Below, piece by piece: positions 9,901 to 18,626 of a stretch of DNA of 64,000 nucleotides. Position numbers and translations under genes: made by a program. The stretch covers positions 1-64,000 of the forward strand of contig JAUIKS010000001.1 of the NCBI GenBank assembly GCA_030430565.1. Reading direction: 5' to 3'. Numbering within the stretch: the first letter of the stretch is position 1; each line of letters begins with the position of its first letter. This DNA is from Polyangia bacterium. Its GTDB lineage: Bacteria; Myxococcota_A; Polyangia; Nannocystales; Nannocystaceae. The notes under the pieces were generated by a model, which had not been told where the DNA came from, made no database searches, and saw only the letters and a program-made list of their open reading frames with translations.

Positions 9901-12900
9901 ACGAGCGTCCTCACCGACCTCCGCGCGAACACGACGACGAAATCACCCGCTCCGACCCCCTGCTCGTAGATCAGATGGTGCGCGAGCGTACGCGCCCGAG
10001 CGTCGAGTTCCCGATAGGTCAGCGTGGTGTCGACGTCGCGCGCCGCGATCGTGTCAGGGACGCGGGCGACGCTCGCCGCGAACAGATCGAGGACCGTCGA
10101 GGCGTCGCCGCGCGGGAGCGACTCGGCGGAACCCCACCGCGCGAGGGCCTCGCGCTCCGCCGCGGGCAGGATCTCGAGGTCAAGTGGGCTCGGGTTGCGA
10201 CCGCGGATGCCCCGCGCGAGCGCCCCCTCGATCGCGCTCGCGGCCGCCGTGCGTACGTGCTCGGCGAGCCTCCGAATGGACTCGTCGGCGAGGCGCGCGT
10301 CGTAGCTCAGGCGCACATGGATCTCGTCGCCCGGCGTCACGACGACACACAGGCCGTAGTGAGTCCGATCGCGCCACTCGAGCGGCTTGACCGCGAAGGC
10401 GCGCTCGTTGTCCGACGCGCTCCAGCCCCGCGGATAGTTCTCGAAGATCAGGAGGTGATCGAAGAGTTCGCTCCCGAGCGGCGTTTGAGCGAAGACCTCG
10501 GGCAGCGGGAGGAACGAGTGCGGCTCGCTGGCGAGCGCGTCGGCGAGGAGGGAGCGCAGTAGATCACCCAGGGAATGAACGTCGTCAAACCGCACGCGCA
10601 CCGGGACGGTGTTGATGAGCAGCCCGACCATGCGCTCGGCGCCCTCGAGCGCGCTGGGTCGCCCGGACACCACGGTGCCCAACACGACGTCGGCGCATCG
10701 GTTGTAGCGCGCGAGGATCACCGCCCACAGCGCGAGGATGACGGTGAAGAGCGTGACGTTGTGCTCGCGCGCCAGCGCCTCGAGCCCGCGGCTGGTGGGC
10801 TCGCTGAGCACGATCTCGAGCTCGCGCTCGTCGTCACGAGCGTCATGGTCACCGGTCGTCACGATCGTCGTGGGGCGCTCGAAGCCAGCCAGGTAGCGCT
10901 CCCAGTACGCGCGCGCGCGGCGGGTGTCGGTTCCCCGTAGCCAATTCACGTAGTCGGTGAAGTCCGGCGCGGACGCCAGCGTCACGCGGCCTCCGGAGGC
11001 GAGCGCGTCGTAGACAGCGCCGAGCTCGTCGAGCAGCACGCCAGCGCTCCACCCGTCCAGGATGATGTGGTGGAAGCTCCAGTGGACGTGATAGCGGTCC
11101 TCGCCCAGACGGAAGATCGCGATTCGCATCAGCGGATCGCGGGCCAGATCAAAGCCGCGCCCGAGATCCTGTTCGCGGTGCGCCCGCGAGCGCAGCTGCT
11201 GCTGAATGTCGTCGAGGTCTCGCAGGTCCTCGCACAGCACCTCGGGCTCGCGCACCCGCCACGCGACCTGGTAGGGCTCAGGGCTCATCACGAACGAACA
11301 GCGCAGGCTGCAGTGGCGCTCGTGGAGCACCGACCACGCCCCGAGGAACAGCTCCGGGTCGAACGCGCCCGTGAACTCGTACGCGTTCTGGATGTGGTAG
11401 GCGCGCGACGTCGGCGCGAACGCGGCCTGAAACATCAGACCGTGCTGCAGCGGCGTGAGTTCGAGGAGCGCGACGATCCTGTGGGCCGCGTCGTCCTCCC
11501 AGCGATTGGCGATGACGATAGACCGCAAGCGCTCGTCGACCGCCGCGGTCGGCTTCGCAGGCGCTGCGCGCTCCCGGGTCAGGCGCCTCGCTATGCACGC
11601 GAGCTCCTCGGCGATGCCCTCGGCGAGGCGCTGGACCCCCGACCGCTGGTGGTGAGCGGGGTCGAAGCGGAGCGTCAACGACAGGCGTCCGCCCGTGACG
11701 AGCGCGACGAGATCGACAGCGTGCGCGCGTGGCAGGTGCGCCGCGATCGACGGTCCGCCGTGCTCATCCGCGGGGACGAAACATCGGCGCTCGCCCGCGC
11801 CGTCGAGGGCGTCCAGCTCCCCCAGGTAGTTGAAGCTCAGGGCCGGGGTGCAGGCGAGCGACGCGCCGCCCACCCGATCCCGCGCGGGGCCGCACGTCAA
11901 CAGGCTGTAGCCGATGCCGCGACTCGGAATCCGAGCGAGCGCCCGCTCGAGGGCCTCGACGCGCGCGACGGGGTCGCTGCTCTCGGAGCGCTCGAGCACA
12001 AAGGGGTACAGGCTCGTGAACCAGCCGATCGTCTGGGTGAGGTCGGGCGCGCCACTGACAGGCTCGCGCCCGTGTCCCTCGAGCGTGACCAACGTGCGCG
12101 CCGACCCCTCGCTATCGAGCGCGCGGGCGAGCGCTTCAAGCAAACACGCCTGCGTCGACAGTCGTGAGCGCGTGAGCGTGGCCGTTACGTCGTGGCTGAC
12201 GCGGGTGTGCACGATCTCGCTCGTGCCCCACGAGCCAGGCTCGGCGGCTCGCTCCGGGGTCGACGCGAGCGGGAGCGGATCGACGGGCGTCCGCGCCACG
12301 GCCTGCCAGTACGGCAGCTCGTCGCGGAGCTCACCGGACTCGCTGTGGGCGGCGAGCGCTCGGGTCCAGTCGGTGAGGCTCGCGGGGGCCGGCCCCAGAT
12401 CGATCGGCTCCCCGGCGCGGCGCTGTGTATAGGCGCGCTCGAGCTCCTCGAGCAAGATCCTCCACGAGACGCCATCGACGACGAGGTGATGGATGACCCA
12501 CAGCAGGCGATCACCGCCTGGCATCCGGTAGACGACGACGCCCATGGTGACCCCGCGGCGCAGATCGAGCGACGCTTGCACTCCGGCGGCGTGCTCGGTG
12601 AGCGCCGCTCCCGGGTCACGCGCGCCGTCGAGCTCGACGAGCTCCACCGCCGGCCGGCCGCGCCGGGCGCAGCGCTGCTCGACGGCGCCGTCACCCGCGA
12701 TGTCGAATCGCATTCGCAGCGCCTCGTGCCGCTCGACGAGGGCCATGAGGACCTCGCGCAGCAGCTTGATGTCGATGCGCTCGGCCGCGTCCTGGACGCG
12801 CAGTACGACCGCTTGGTTGAAGTGATCGAGGGGCCCATGACCGGCGTGCGTCTCGAAGAACCACCGCTGGACTGGCGTGAGCTCGACGGGGCCTCGCGGT

Positions 12901-15900
12901 GACCGCCGCTCGCGCGACGGCGCGACCGCGCTCAGGCGCGCGGTGATCTGGCGCGGCGTCGGGTCCGCGTAGATCGCGGCTGCCTCGAGCCGCAGGTCGC
13001 GCTTGGCGAGCCGGTTGATCAGCTGGATGGCCTTGATCGAGTCGAAGCCGAATTCGAACAGGTTGTCGTCGGGGGTCACGTGTTGACCGAGGAGCAAGTC
13101 CTCGACGAGCTCGAGCACGATCGCGAGCTGCGGATCCTCGGTGTCCCCCGCGGCCCTCGACGACGCCACGGCGGACTCGGGGCTGGGCAGCGCCGCGCGA
13201 TCGATCTTGCTGCTCGAATTGAGCGGGAGGCCGGGGAGCGCGACGAGGAACGATGGGATCATATACGCGGGCAGTTGCACCTCGAGGTGGCGCCGGAGCG
13301 CGCCGGGCCCGAGCGACGCGCGCGCGACGTAGTAGCCGACGAGCTCGAGCGTTGTCGCCTCGGTCCGCCGCGCGACGACGACGCACTCGGCGACGTCTGG
13401 GTGACGGCGCGCCGCGACCTCGACCTCGCCGGGCTCGACGCGAAACCCCCGGATCTTGACCTGGTCGTCGACGCGCCCGATGAACTCGATGTTCCCGTCA
13501 CTGCGCCACCGGCCGATGTCACCGGTTCGGTACAGAAGACCTGGCCCGAAGGGGTTTCGGATGAAGCGCGCGGCGCCCAGCTCGGGGCGGTTCAGGTAGC
13601 CGCGCGCGAGTCCGTCGCCGCCGAGGAGGAGCTCACCGGGCACGCCGATCGGCGCCAGCTGATCCTGGGGGTCAACGATATAGACGGTGGTGTTGGCGAT
13701 CGGCGCGCCGATCGGCACGTCGCGCTCATGGGTTTCTCGAACCCGGTAGAACGTCGTGAAGGTCGTGTTCTCGGTCGGCCCGTAGACGTGCAGGAGGTCG
13801 AGCGCTGGGTTCCGCTCGCGCACGCGGTTGATGTGCGCGACCGAGACCCGCTCGCCGCCGGTCAAGAGCACTCGCACCCCGGCGAACATTCCAGGGTCGG
13901 CCTCGGCGAGCTGGTTGAACAGCGCCGTGGTCAAGAACACGACGGTGATGCGCGCGTTGACGAGCAGCGCGCGCATCGCCGCGGGATCGAGCAACGTCTC
14001 ACTGGCGGCGAAGTGCACGCTGGCGCCCGAGAGCAGCGCGCCCCAGATCTCGAAGGTCGAGGCGTCGAAGGCGAGCGAGCCGGTGCTCAAGACCCGATCA
14101 TCCGGCGTGAGCTCGATATAGTTGGTCGAGAGCACGAGCCGGAGGACCGCGCGGTGAGTGATGAGCGCGCCCTTCGGCTGACCCGTCGAGCCCGAGGTGT
14201 ACGCGATGTACGCGAGCCCGTCACCGCCCACACCGGAGGGCGGCAGCGACAGCAGCGGACGAGCCCGCCGCCCGTCGAGCCCGTCGGTCCAGGCCGTGAC
14301 GTCGAGGACTCGGACCCGCTCGAGGCAGGGGCGCCCGAGGTGTTCGGGATCGGCGAGCACGAGGCGGCACCCGGAGTCTCGCGTGATGAGCTCGATGCGC
14401 GTGTCAGGCCACGCGCCGTCCAGTGGGAGATACGTCGCGCCGAGTCGCAGGATCGCGAGCAGCAGCAGCGGTGTGTACTCGGTCCGCGAGGTGAGCACGC
14501 CGATGGTCGCGCCGGGGCGCACATCATGCTCGTGCACCAGGCACGCCGCGAGCAGGGCGGAGCGCTCGTCGAGCACGCGGTAGCGAAGACTCCGGGTGCC
14601 GCATCGCGTCGCGATCGCGTCGGGTGCACGCGCGGCGACCTCGGCGAACACATCGACGATCGTGCGGTCCCGCGGGTAGTCGCGCGGCGGCGGGTTGAAG
14701 CCGCTGAGCAGCGAGCTCCGCTCGCGCTCGGGCAGCAGCGCGAGACGCGAGAGCGGACGCTCGGGCGCCTCGACGACGCTAGCGAGCAGGACCTCGAGAT
14801 GCTCGGCGAGGCGCTCGATCCGATCCGCGTCGAACAGATCGACGCTGTACTCGACGCCGAGCGACCACGCGCCGTCGTCTGCCTTCCGGAAGTTGACCAG
14901 CACGTCGAACTTGCTGGTGCGGCCCGGGATCGCGACCGGCTCGAGCTCGAGACCAGGAAGCGTCGTCTGCGGGAGCCCCTCGTCGATCTGGAGGCCGATG
15001 TCGAACAGCGGGTTGCGACCGGCCTGGGCGCTCTCGCCGAGCTCGCCGATCAGGCGCTCGAATGAGACGTCTTGGTGCGCCTGCGTCTCGGTGATAACGC
15101 GAGCGTGAGCGTCGACGAGCTCGAGAAAGCTGCGCTCGGCGTCGACCTCGAGGACGACCGGCAGCGAGCTGGCGTAGTAGCCGACGAGGGGCTCGAGGTC
15201 GACGTGCTGCCGGCCCAGCACGGGGAAGCCGAGGCAGATCTCGCGCTGACCGACGTAGCGGTGGATCAGCGCGGCGACCAGCGACGCGCAGGCCATGAAC
15301 AAGCTCGCGCCGCGCGGCTGCACGAGCCGCGCCAGCGCCTCGATCGCTACGCGCGGCAATTCGCGGCGGTGGGACTGACCCGCGACCGTCCTGACCGGGG
15401 GGCGAGGGCGATCGCTGGGCAGCTCGACCGGCGCGCGCCCACGGAGCATGTCGAGCCAGTAGCTGCGGTGGTCGGCCGCTGTCGGGCCGCTGAGGCGCGC
15501 GCGCTGCCACGCCACGTAGTCCCGGTACTGCAGCCGGAGGGGCGCGAGCTCGGGCTCGCGACCTCCGACCAGAGCCGCGTAGATCTCCATGGTCTCGCGC
15601 GCGAGGATCTGCAGTGACCAGCCGTCGCAGGCGATGTGATGCACGGTCAGGACGAGCACGTGTCGCTCCGGCGCGAGCCGCAGCAGCCGCGCCCGAACCA
15701 GCGGCGCGCGCGAGAGGTCGAAGGGCGCGGTGGTCTCCGCGATCAGGCGCTCGGCCTCGACGTCCTCGACGTCCTCGACGGGCAACGAGAACGCGACCTC
15801 GTCATGAACGATCTGCCAGGGCTCACCGTCGCGCTCGACGAACGAGGTCCGCAGCGTCGCGTGACGCGCGATCAGCCGCGCGATGGTCTCCTCCATATGC

Positions 15901-18620
15901 CGCGGCTCAAGGGGTCCCTTGAGCATGATCGCGTCCGCGATGTTGTACGCGCCGCCGTCTCCACCGAGCTGATGAAGGATCCACAGCCGGCGCTGCGAGA
16001 GCGACAGCGGGTCGCTCGCGGCCGCGGGCGCGGGCTCGATCGGCGCGTAGACGACGGCGCGAGATTCAGCGATCGACTCGCGGAGCGCTGCGGCCAGCCC
16101 GGCGACGGTCGGGTGCGCGAAGATGCTGCCCCAGGGCAGCTCCAGCGCGAAGTCCCGATGGATCCGGCTCATGACCTGCGTCGCCTTGAGGCTCTGCCCG
16201 CCGAGCGCGAAGAAGTCGTCGTGGACGCCGAGCTGGTCGACCTCGAGCACGTCGCGCCAGATCTCGAGGAGCGCCGCCTCGATCGCGTCGCGCGGCGCCG
16301 CGCCGGCGCCGACGATCCGCGGCGCCGGCAGAGCGGCTCGGTCGACCTTCCCGCGATCGTTGACGGGCATGCGCTCGAGCGCGACCGAGATCGTCGGGAC
16401 CATCGGCTCGGGCAGGCGCGCGCGCAGCCACGCGTCCAGCTCTTCGCGACGGAGCCTCGGGCCGGCGACGAGGTACATCACGAGCGCGTCCTCGTCGCCG
16501 ACGGGGCGAACCACGACCTCCGCCTGCTCGACCTCGGGATGAGACCGAAGCGCGGCCGCGATCTCGCCGAGCTCGACGCGATGGCCCCGCAGCTTGACCT
16601 GGTCATCTCGCCGCCCGAGGAACTCGAGCTCGCCCGCGTCGGTCCAGCGCGCGTAGTCTCCTGTCCGGTAAAGCGCCGGCTCCCCGAGCTGGACGTCGGC
16701 CACGTACACGCGCGCGGTGAGCTCGTCGAGGTTCAGATACCCGCGGGTGACCCCGGCACCGGCGAGCAGGAGCTCACCGGGTACGCCGACCGGGCTCGGG
16801 TGCCCACCTGGGCCGACGACGAAGGCGCGCATGTTGGCGATCGGGCGCCCGATCAGCACGCGCGGCTCACCGGGACGGAGGCACTTGGCGACGCAACCGA
16901 CGGTCGCCTCGGTCGGGCCGTACTCGTTGTAGACCTCGATCGCCGGATTGAGCTCGTGGAGGAGCGAGACGAGCCCCTCGGGCACCGCCTCGCCGCCGAG
17001 AATCACCAACGCGAGGTGGACGCGCTCCAGCGCCATCGTCTGGGCGACGCGCAGATGCGACGGCGTCAGCTTGAGCGCGTCAATTGGGCTGTGGGGGGCC
17101 ATGCAGTCGCGCAGGACATCCGCGAGGTGAATCCCCTCGGCGTAGACATGGACGGCGCGCCCGCGCAGCAGCGGTAGGAACAGGCTGGTGACGGTCAGAT
17201 CGAAGGCGAGCGACGAGAACAGCCCGAAGTCGCCCACGTCACACGTGCCGAGGTAGTAGCGCGACGCCCAGTCGAGGTAGTGCGTGACGTTGCGGTGCTC
17301 GACTTGGCAGCCCTTCGGTCGCCCCGTGGAGCCTGAGGTGTAGAGGACGTACGCGAGCTGCTCGGGCCTGGTGATGGAGGCCGGCGGCTCCGGCGAGAGC
17401 GCGCGCAGCTCGGGATCGTCGTCGAGGACGATCACCGGACTCATCGCGCTGGCGGGGACCTGCGCCCGCGAAGCCGTGACGGTGACGATCGCCGCGGGGG
17501 CGGCGTCCCCGAGGATGAACTCGAGGCGCGCCTCGGGCGTCGCCGGATCGAGGGGGACGAACGCGCAGCCGGCGAGGAGCACGCCGACCACGGCCACGAT
17601 CGCGTGGACGGAACGCGGGGCGAGGACCGCGACGCGGTCTTCAGCGCCAGCTCCGAGCATCCGAAGACGCCAGGCGAGCCGGCTCGCCCGCGCGATCATC
17701 TCGGCGTAGGTAATGCGCTCACTTGGATCGGCAATCCGCGTCGCGACCGCGAGCGCGTCTGGGGTGCGCGCGGCCTGCTGCAGGAGCGCGAGGTCCAGAC
17801 GCGCGGGCGCGGGCGCGGGCGCGGCGGTCTCGTTCCAGACGCGAGTCGTCTTCTCCAGCTCGCCCGCTTCCATGAGCGACAACTCGGCGAGCGGCGCCGC
17901 GGGGTCTCTCAGGCAGCGCGCGAGCGCGAGCGCGTAGTGACGGGCGACGCGCTCGATCGTCGCGGCGTTGTAACGACTGCCGTCGTGCTCGAGCGCGCCG
18001 ACGAACGCGTCGCCGCGACGCACAAATGAGAACACGAGCGCTGCGGGCGGCGGCGGGGCGTGAATGGGCGCGAAGTGGACCGCGACATCGAACAGCGCCC
18101 CCGTCCGCCCGAGGTCCTCGACAATTCGCTCGAGCGGGAACTGCTGATGGGCGTAGGCGTCGAGCAGCGCCTGACGTGTGGTCATGAGCAGGCGCTTGAA
18201 GCCCTGCGCCGGCTCGACGCCGACGCGGACGGGAACGCCGGCGCGCCCTTCGGTGGATCCCGCCGCGCGACGCGTGGGGCTGCCTAGCACGACATCCGTG
18301 GCCCCCGTGTAGGCGTATCGCAACACGGCGCCCACGCTGAAGAACACGGTCGCCATCAGAAACGGCCCTCCCTGGGTCAGCGCGAGGAGGCGTCCGGCGA
18401 GCGCGGGGTCGATGACCACTGGGGCCTCGACGCGCGCGGGTGCCGACACGAGCGCGTCGGGATCAGGCGGCAGTAACGTCGCGTTCGACTCGAGCCCGGC
18501 GAGCCGCGCGCGCCAGAACTCGCGCGCCTCGAGCATCGCGTCGTCGAACAGCAGAAAGTCGGCGATGGCGCCTTCGTGGCGCGAGATGCCGGTACGTGTC
18601 TTGCGCGTCTCGGTCGTCAT
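6987..18620 (-). CDS. NRPS, 3877 aa: half-C-A-T-C-A-T-E-C-A-T-C
   Basis: This is the last multimodular synthetase of the minus-strand operon. Approximate domains are: half condensation domain 25-265 (C-terminal subdomain only, no HHxxxDG); A1 275-770; T1 Ser near 808; C2 865-1310 (HHIACDG near 994); A2 1320-1815; T2 FGFDSIK near 1858; epimerase 1905-2360 (HHLVVDG); C3 2385-2830 (HHIILDG, the DCL type expected after E); A3 2840-3335; T3 near 3380; and a terminal C4 3435-3865 (HHIIGDG). My reading of the ten specificity positions is DLTKIGEVGK for A1 and A3, nearly the Asn code DLTKLGEVGK. A2 reads DAFFLGVTFK, a branched hydrophobic (Val/Ile-like) pocket. The predicted segment is Asn / D-hydrophobic / Asn. 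No thioesterase follows; the terminal C needs a partner in trans. The start lies 6 nt after the radical SAM gene. Confidence 0.93.
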   Translation of the reverse strand: MTTETRKTRTGISRHEGAIADFLLFDDAMLEAREFWRARLAGLESNATLLPPDPDALVSAPARVEAPVVIDPALAGRLLALTQGGPFLMATVFFSVGAVLRYAYTGATDVVLGSPTRRAAGSTEGRAGVPVRVGVEPAQGFKRLLMTTRQALLDAYAHQQFPLERIVEDLGRTGALFDVAVHFAPIHAPPPPAALVFSFVRRGDAFVGALEHDGSRYNAATIERVARHYALALARCLRDPAAPLAELSLMEAGELEKTTRVWNETAAPAPAPARLDLALLQQAARTPDALAVATRIADPSERITYAEMIARASRLAWRLRMLGAGAEDRVAVLAPRSVHAIVAVVGVLLAGCAFVPLDPATPEARLEFILGDAAPAAIVTVTASRAQVPASAMSPVIVLDDDPELRALSPEPPASITRPEQLAYVLYTSGSTGRPKGCQVEHRNVTHYLDWASRYYLGTCDVGDFGLFSSLAFDLTVTSLFLPLLRGRAVHVYAEGIHLADVLRDCMAPHSPIDALKLTPSHLRVAQTMALERVHLALVILGGEAVPEGLVSLLHELNPAIEVYNEYGPTEATVGCVAKCLRPGEPRVLIGRPIANMRAFVVGPGGHPSPVGVPGELLLAGAGVTRGYLNLDELTARVYVADVQLGEPALYRTGDYARWTDAGELEFLGRRDDQVKLRGHRVELGEIAAALRSHPEVEQAEVVVRPVGDEDALVMYLVAGPRLRREELDAWLRARLPEPMVPTISVALERMPVNDRGKVDRAALPAPRIVGAGAAPRDAIEAALLEIWRDVLEVDQLGVHDDFFALGGQSLKATQVMSRIHRDFALELPWGSIFAHPTVAGLAAALRESIAESRAVVYAPIEPAPAAASDPLSLSQRRLWILHQLGGDGGAYNIADAIMLKGPLEPRHMEETIARLIARHATLRTSFVERDGEPWQIVHDEVAFSLPVEDVEDVEAERLIAETTAPFDLSRAPLVRARLLRLAPERHVLVLTVHHIACDGWSLQILARETMEIYAALVGGREPELAPLRLQYRDYVAWQRARLSGPTAADHRSYWLDMLRGRAPVELPSDRPRPPVRTVAGQSHRRELPRVAIEALARLVQPRGASLFMACASLVAALIHRYVGQREICLGFPVLGRQHVDLEPLVGYYASSLPVVLEVDAERSFLELVDAHARVITETQAHQDVSFERLIGELGESAQAGRNPLFDIGLQIDEGLPQTTLPGLELEPVAIPGRTSKFDVLVNFRKADDGAWSLGVEYSVDLFDADRIERLAEHLEVLLASVVEAPERPLSRLALLPERERSSLLSGFNPPPRDYPRDRTIVDVFAEVAARAPDAIATRCGTRSLRYRVLDERSALLAACLVHEHDVRPGATIGVLTSRTEYTPLLLLAILRLGATYLPLDGAWPDTRIELITRDSGCRLVLADPEHLGRPCLERVRVLDVTAWTDGLDGRRARPLLSLPPSGVGGDGLAYIAYTSGSTGQPKGALITHRAVLRLVLSTNYIELTPDDRVLSTGSLAFDASTFEIWGALLSGASVHFAASETLLDPAAMRALLVNARITVVFLTTALFNQLAEADPGMFAGVRVLLTGGERVSVAHINRVRERNPALDLLHVYGPTENTTFTTFYRVRETHERDVPIGAPIANTTVYIVDPQDQLAPIGVPGELLLGGDGLARGYLNRPELGAARFIRNPFGPGLLYRTGDIGRWRSDGNIEFIGRVDDQVKIRGFRVEPGEVEVAARRHPDVAECVVVARRTEATTLELVGYYVARASLGPGALRRHLEVQLPAYMIPSFLVALPGLPLNSSSKIDRAALPSPESAVASSRAAGDTEDPQLAIVLELVEDLLLGQHVTPDDNLFEFGFDSIKAIQLINRLAKRDLRLEAAAIYADPTPRQITARLSAVAPSRERRSPRGPVELTPVQRWFFETHAGHGPLDHFNQAVVLRVQDAAERIDIKLLREVLMALVERHEALRMRFDIAGDGAVEQRCARRGRPAVELVELDGARDPGAALTEHAAGVQASLDLRRGVTMGVVVYRMPGGDRLLWVIHHLVVDGVSWRILLEELERAYTQRRAGEPIDLGPAPASLTDWTRALAAHSESGELRDELPYWQAVARTPVDPLPLASTPERAAEPGSWGTSEIVHTRVSHDVTATLTRSRLSTQACLLEALARALDSEGSARTLVTLEGHGREPVSGAPDLTQTIGWFTSLYPFVLERSESSDPVARVEALERALARIPSRGIGYSLLTCGPARDRVGGASLACTPALSFNYLGELDALDGAGERRCFVPADEHGGPSIAAHLPRAHAVDLVALVTGGRLSLTLRFDPAHHQRSGVQRLAEGIAEELACIARRLTRERAAPAKPTAAVDERLRSIVIANRWEDDAAHRIVALLELTPLQHGLMFQAAFAPTSRAYHIQNAYEFTGAFDPELFLGAWSVLHERHCSLRCSFVMSPEPYQVAWRVREPEVLCEDLRDLDDIQQQLRSRAHREQDLGRGFDLARDPLMRIAIFRLGEDRYHVHWSFHHIILDGWSAGVLLDELGAVYDALASGGRVTLASAPDFTDYVNWLRGTDTRRARAYWERYLAGFERPTTIVTTGDHDARDDERELEIVLSEPTSRGLEALAREHNVTLFTVILALWAVILARYNRCADVVLGTVVSGRPSALEGAERMVGLLINTVPVRVRFDDVHSLGDLLRSLLADALASEPHSFLPLPEVFAQTPLGSELFDHLLIFENYPRGWSASDNERAFAVKPLEWRDRTHYGLCVVVTPGDEIHVRLSYDARLADESIRRLAEHVRTAAASAIEGALARGIRGRNPSPLDLEILPAAEREALARWGSAESLPRGDASTVLDLFAASVARVPDTIAARDVDTTLTYRELDARARTLAHHLIYEQGVGAGDFVVVFARRSVRTLVAVLGALMSGAAYLPIEPGDPPARVAAILSEHPRATILVDADSARMLPDGRARAVDLARVPTASSLRPLRAARPEHAAYVIYTSGSTGRPKGCVIEHANLMSYVAWAREMYCPGGRRGSFGLFTSLSYDLTVTSLFVPLTWGQRVHVFSETAPIESVLPALFDGSVESSTVKMTPAHVELIAALELPPTAVETVIVGGDALRQHHVDALVRLNPDIKIYNEYGPTEATVGCVVDLHESRGGVIPIGRPISGARVYLLDAVMRRVPIGISGELYIGGAGVARGYLGRDELTRARFLEDPRRPGERVYKTGDLARVLPDGKLEYLGREDRQVKLRGHRIELAEIEAVLAGLSGVAAVAVAVIESPTRGPELAAYFSVDSVHNGPRPDAATLRRRLREFLPEPMMPSYFVELERLPLSPSGKLDASRLPAPGEPTRLRADRYRPPSTVLEARLAAIWGRALGVSRVGLDDNFFELGGHSLKAIQIMVAIHRELGVKLAVSELFTHPTVEAFAPLVTRGEVAVFDAIAPAVDKPLYELSAAQSRLWLLHQLRGERAYNMPESIDLQGALDRHVVARAFATLVERHEALRTAFVVHEGTPMQKILPALELPVRYVDLSHLADAEARARLIAHDDSVTPFELARPPLLRVTLIKLAAARHLFLINIHHIIGDGWSSNVLGREFHAIYEAYRRGLPNPLRPLRIQYKDFSEWQNTRGFAREERYWLSRLAGVDGILNLPVDRQPGLSERSFRGAVERRTLSPEVVAGLRRCAAVHGATLSTVLLSVIQLLLHQLTGHADICVGIGTANRDHAELEAMIGFFVNILVIRTTFHEEMTIEELVGQVNHSVHEAFEHQSYPFDRLVRLLKPERTSNWQPLINVVYAFQNFNDVRVELDRIHADVPALEDDDASVLSRARPFQLEFETSKFDLVFFAVETRDGVGLTIEYDIDLFVAETIATYLEAIERFSMTVASASGESG

Positions 18621-18626
18621 GGCTCG

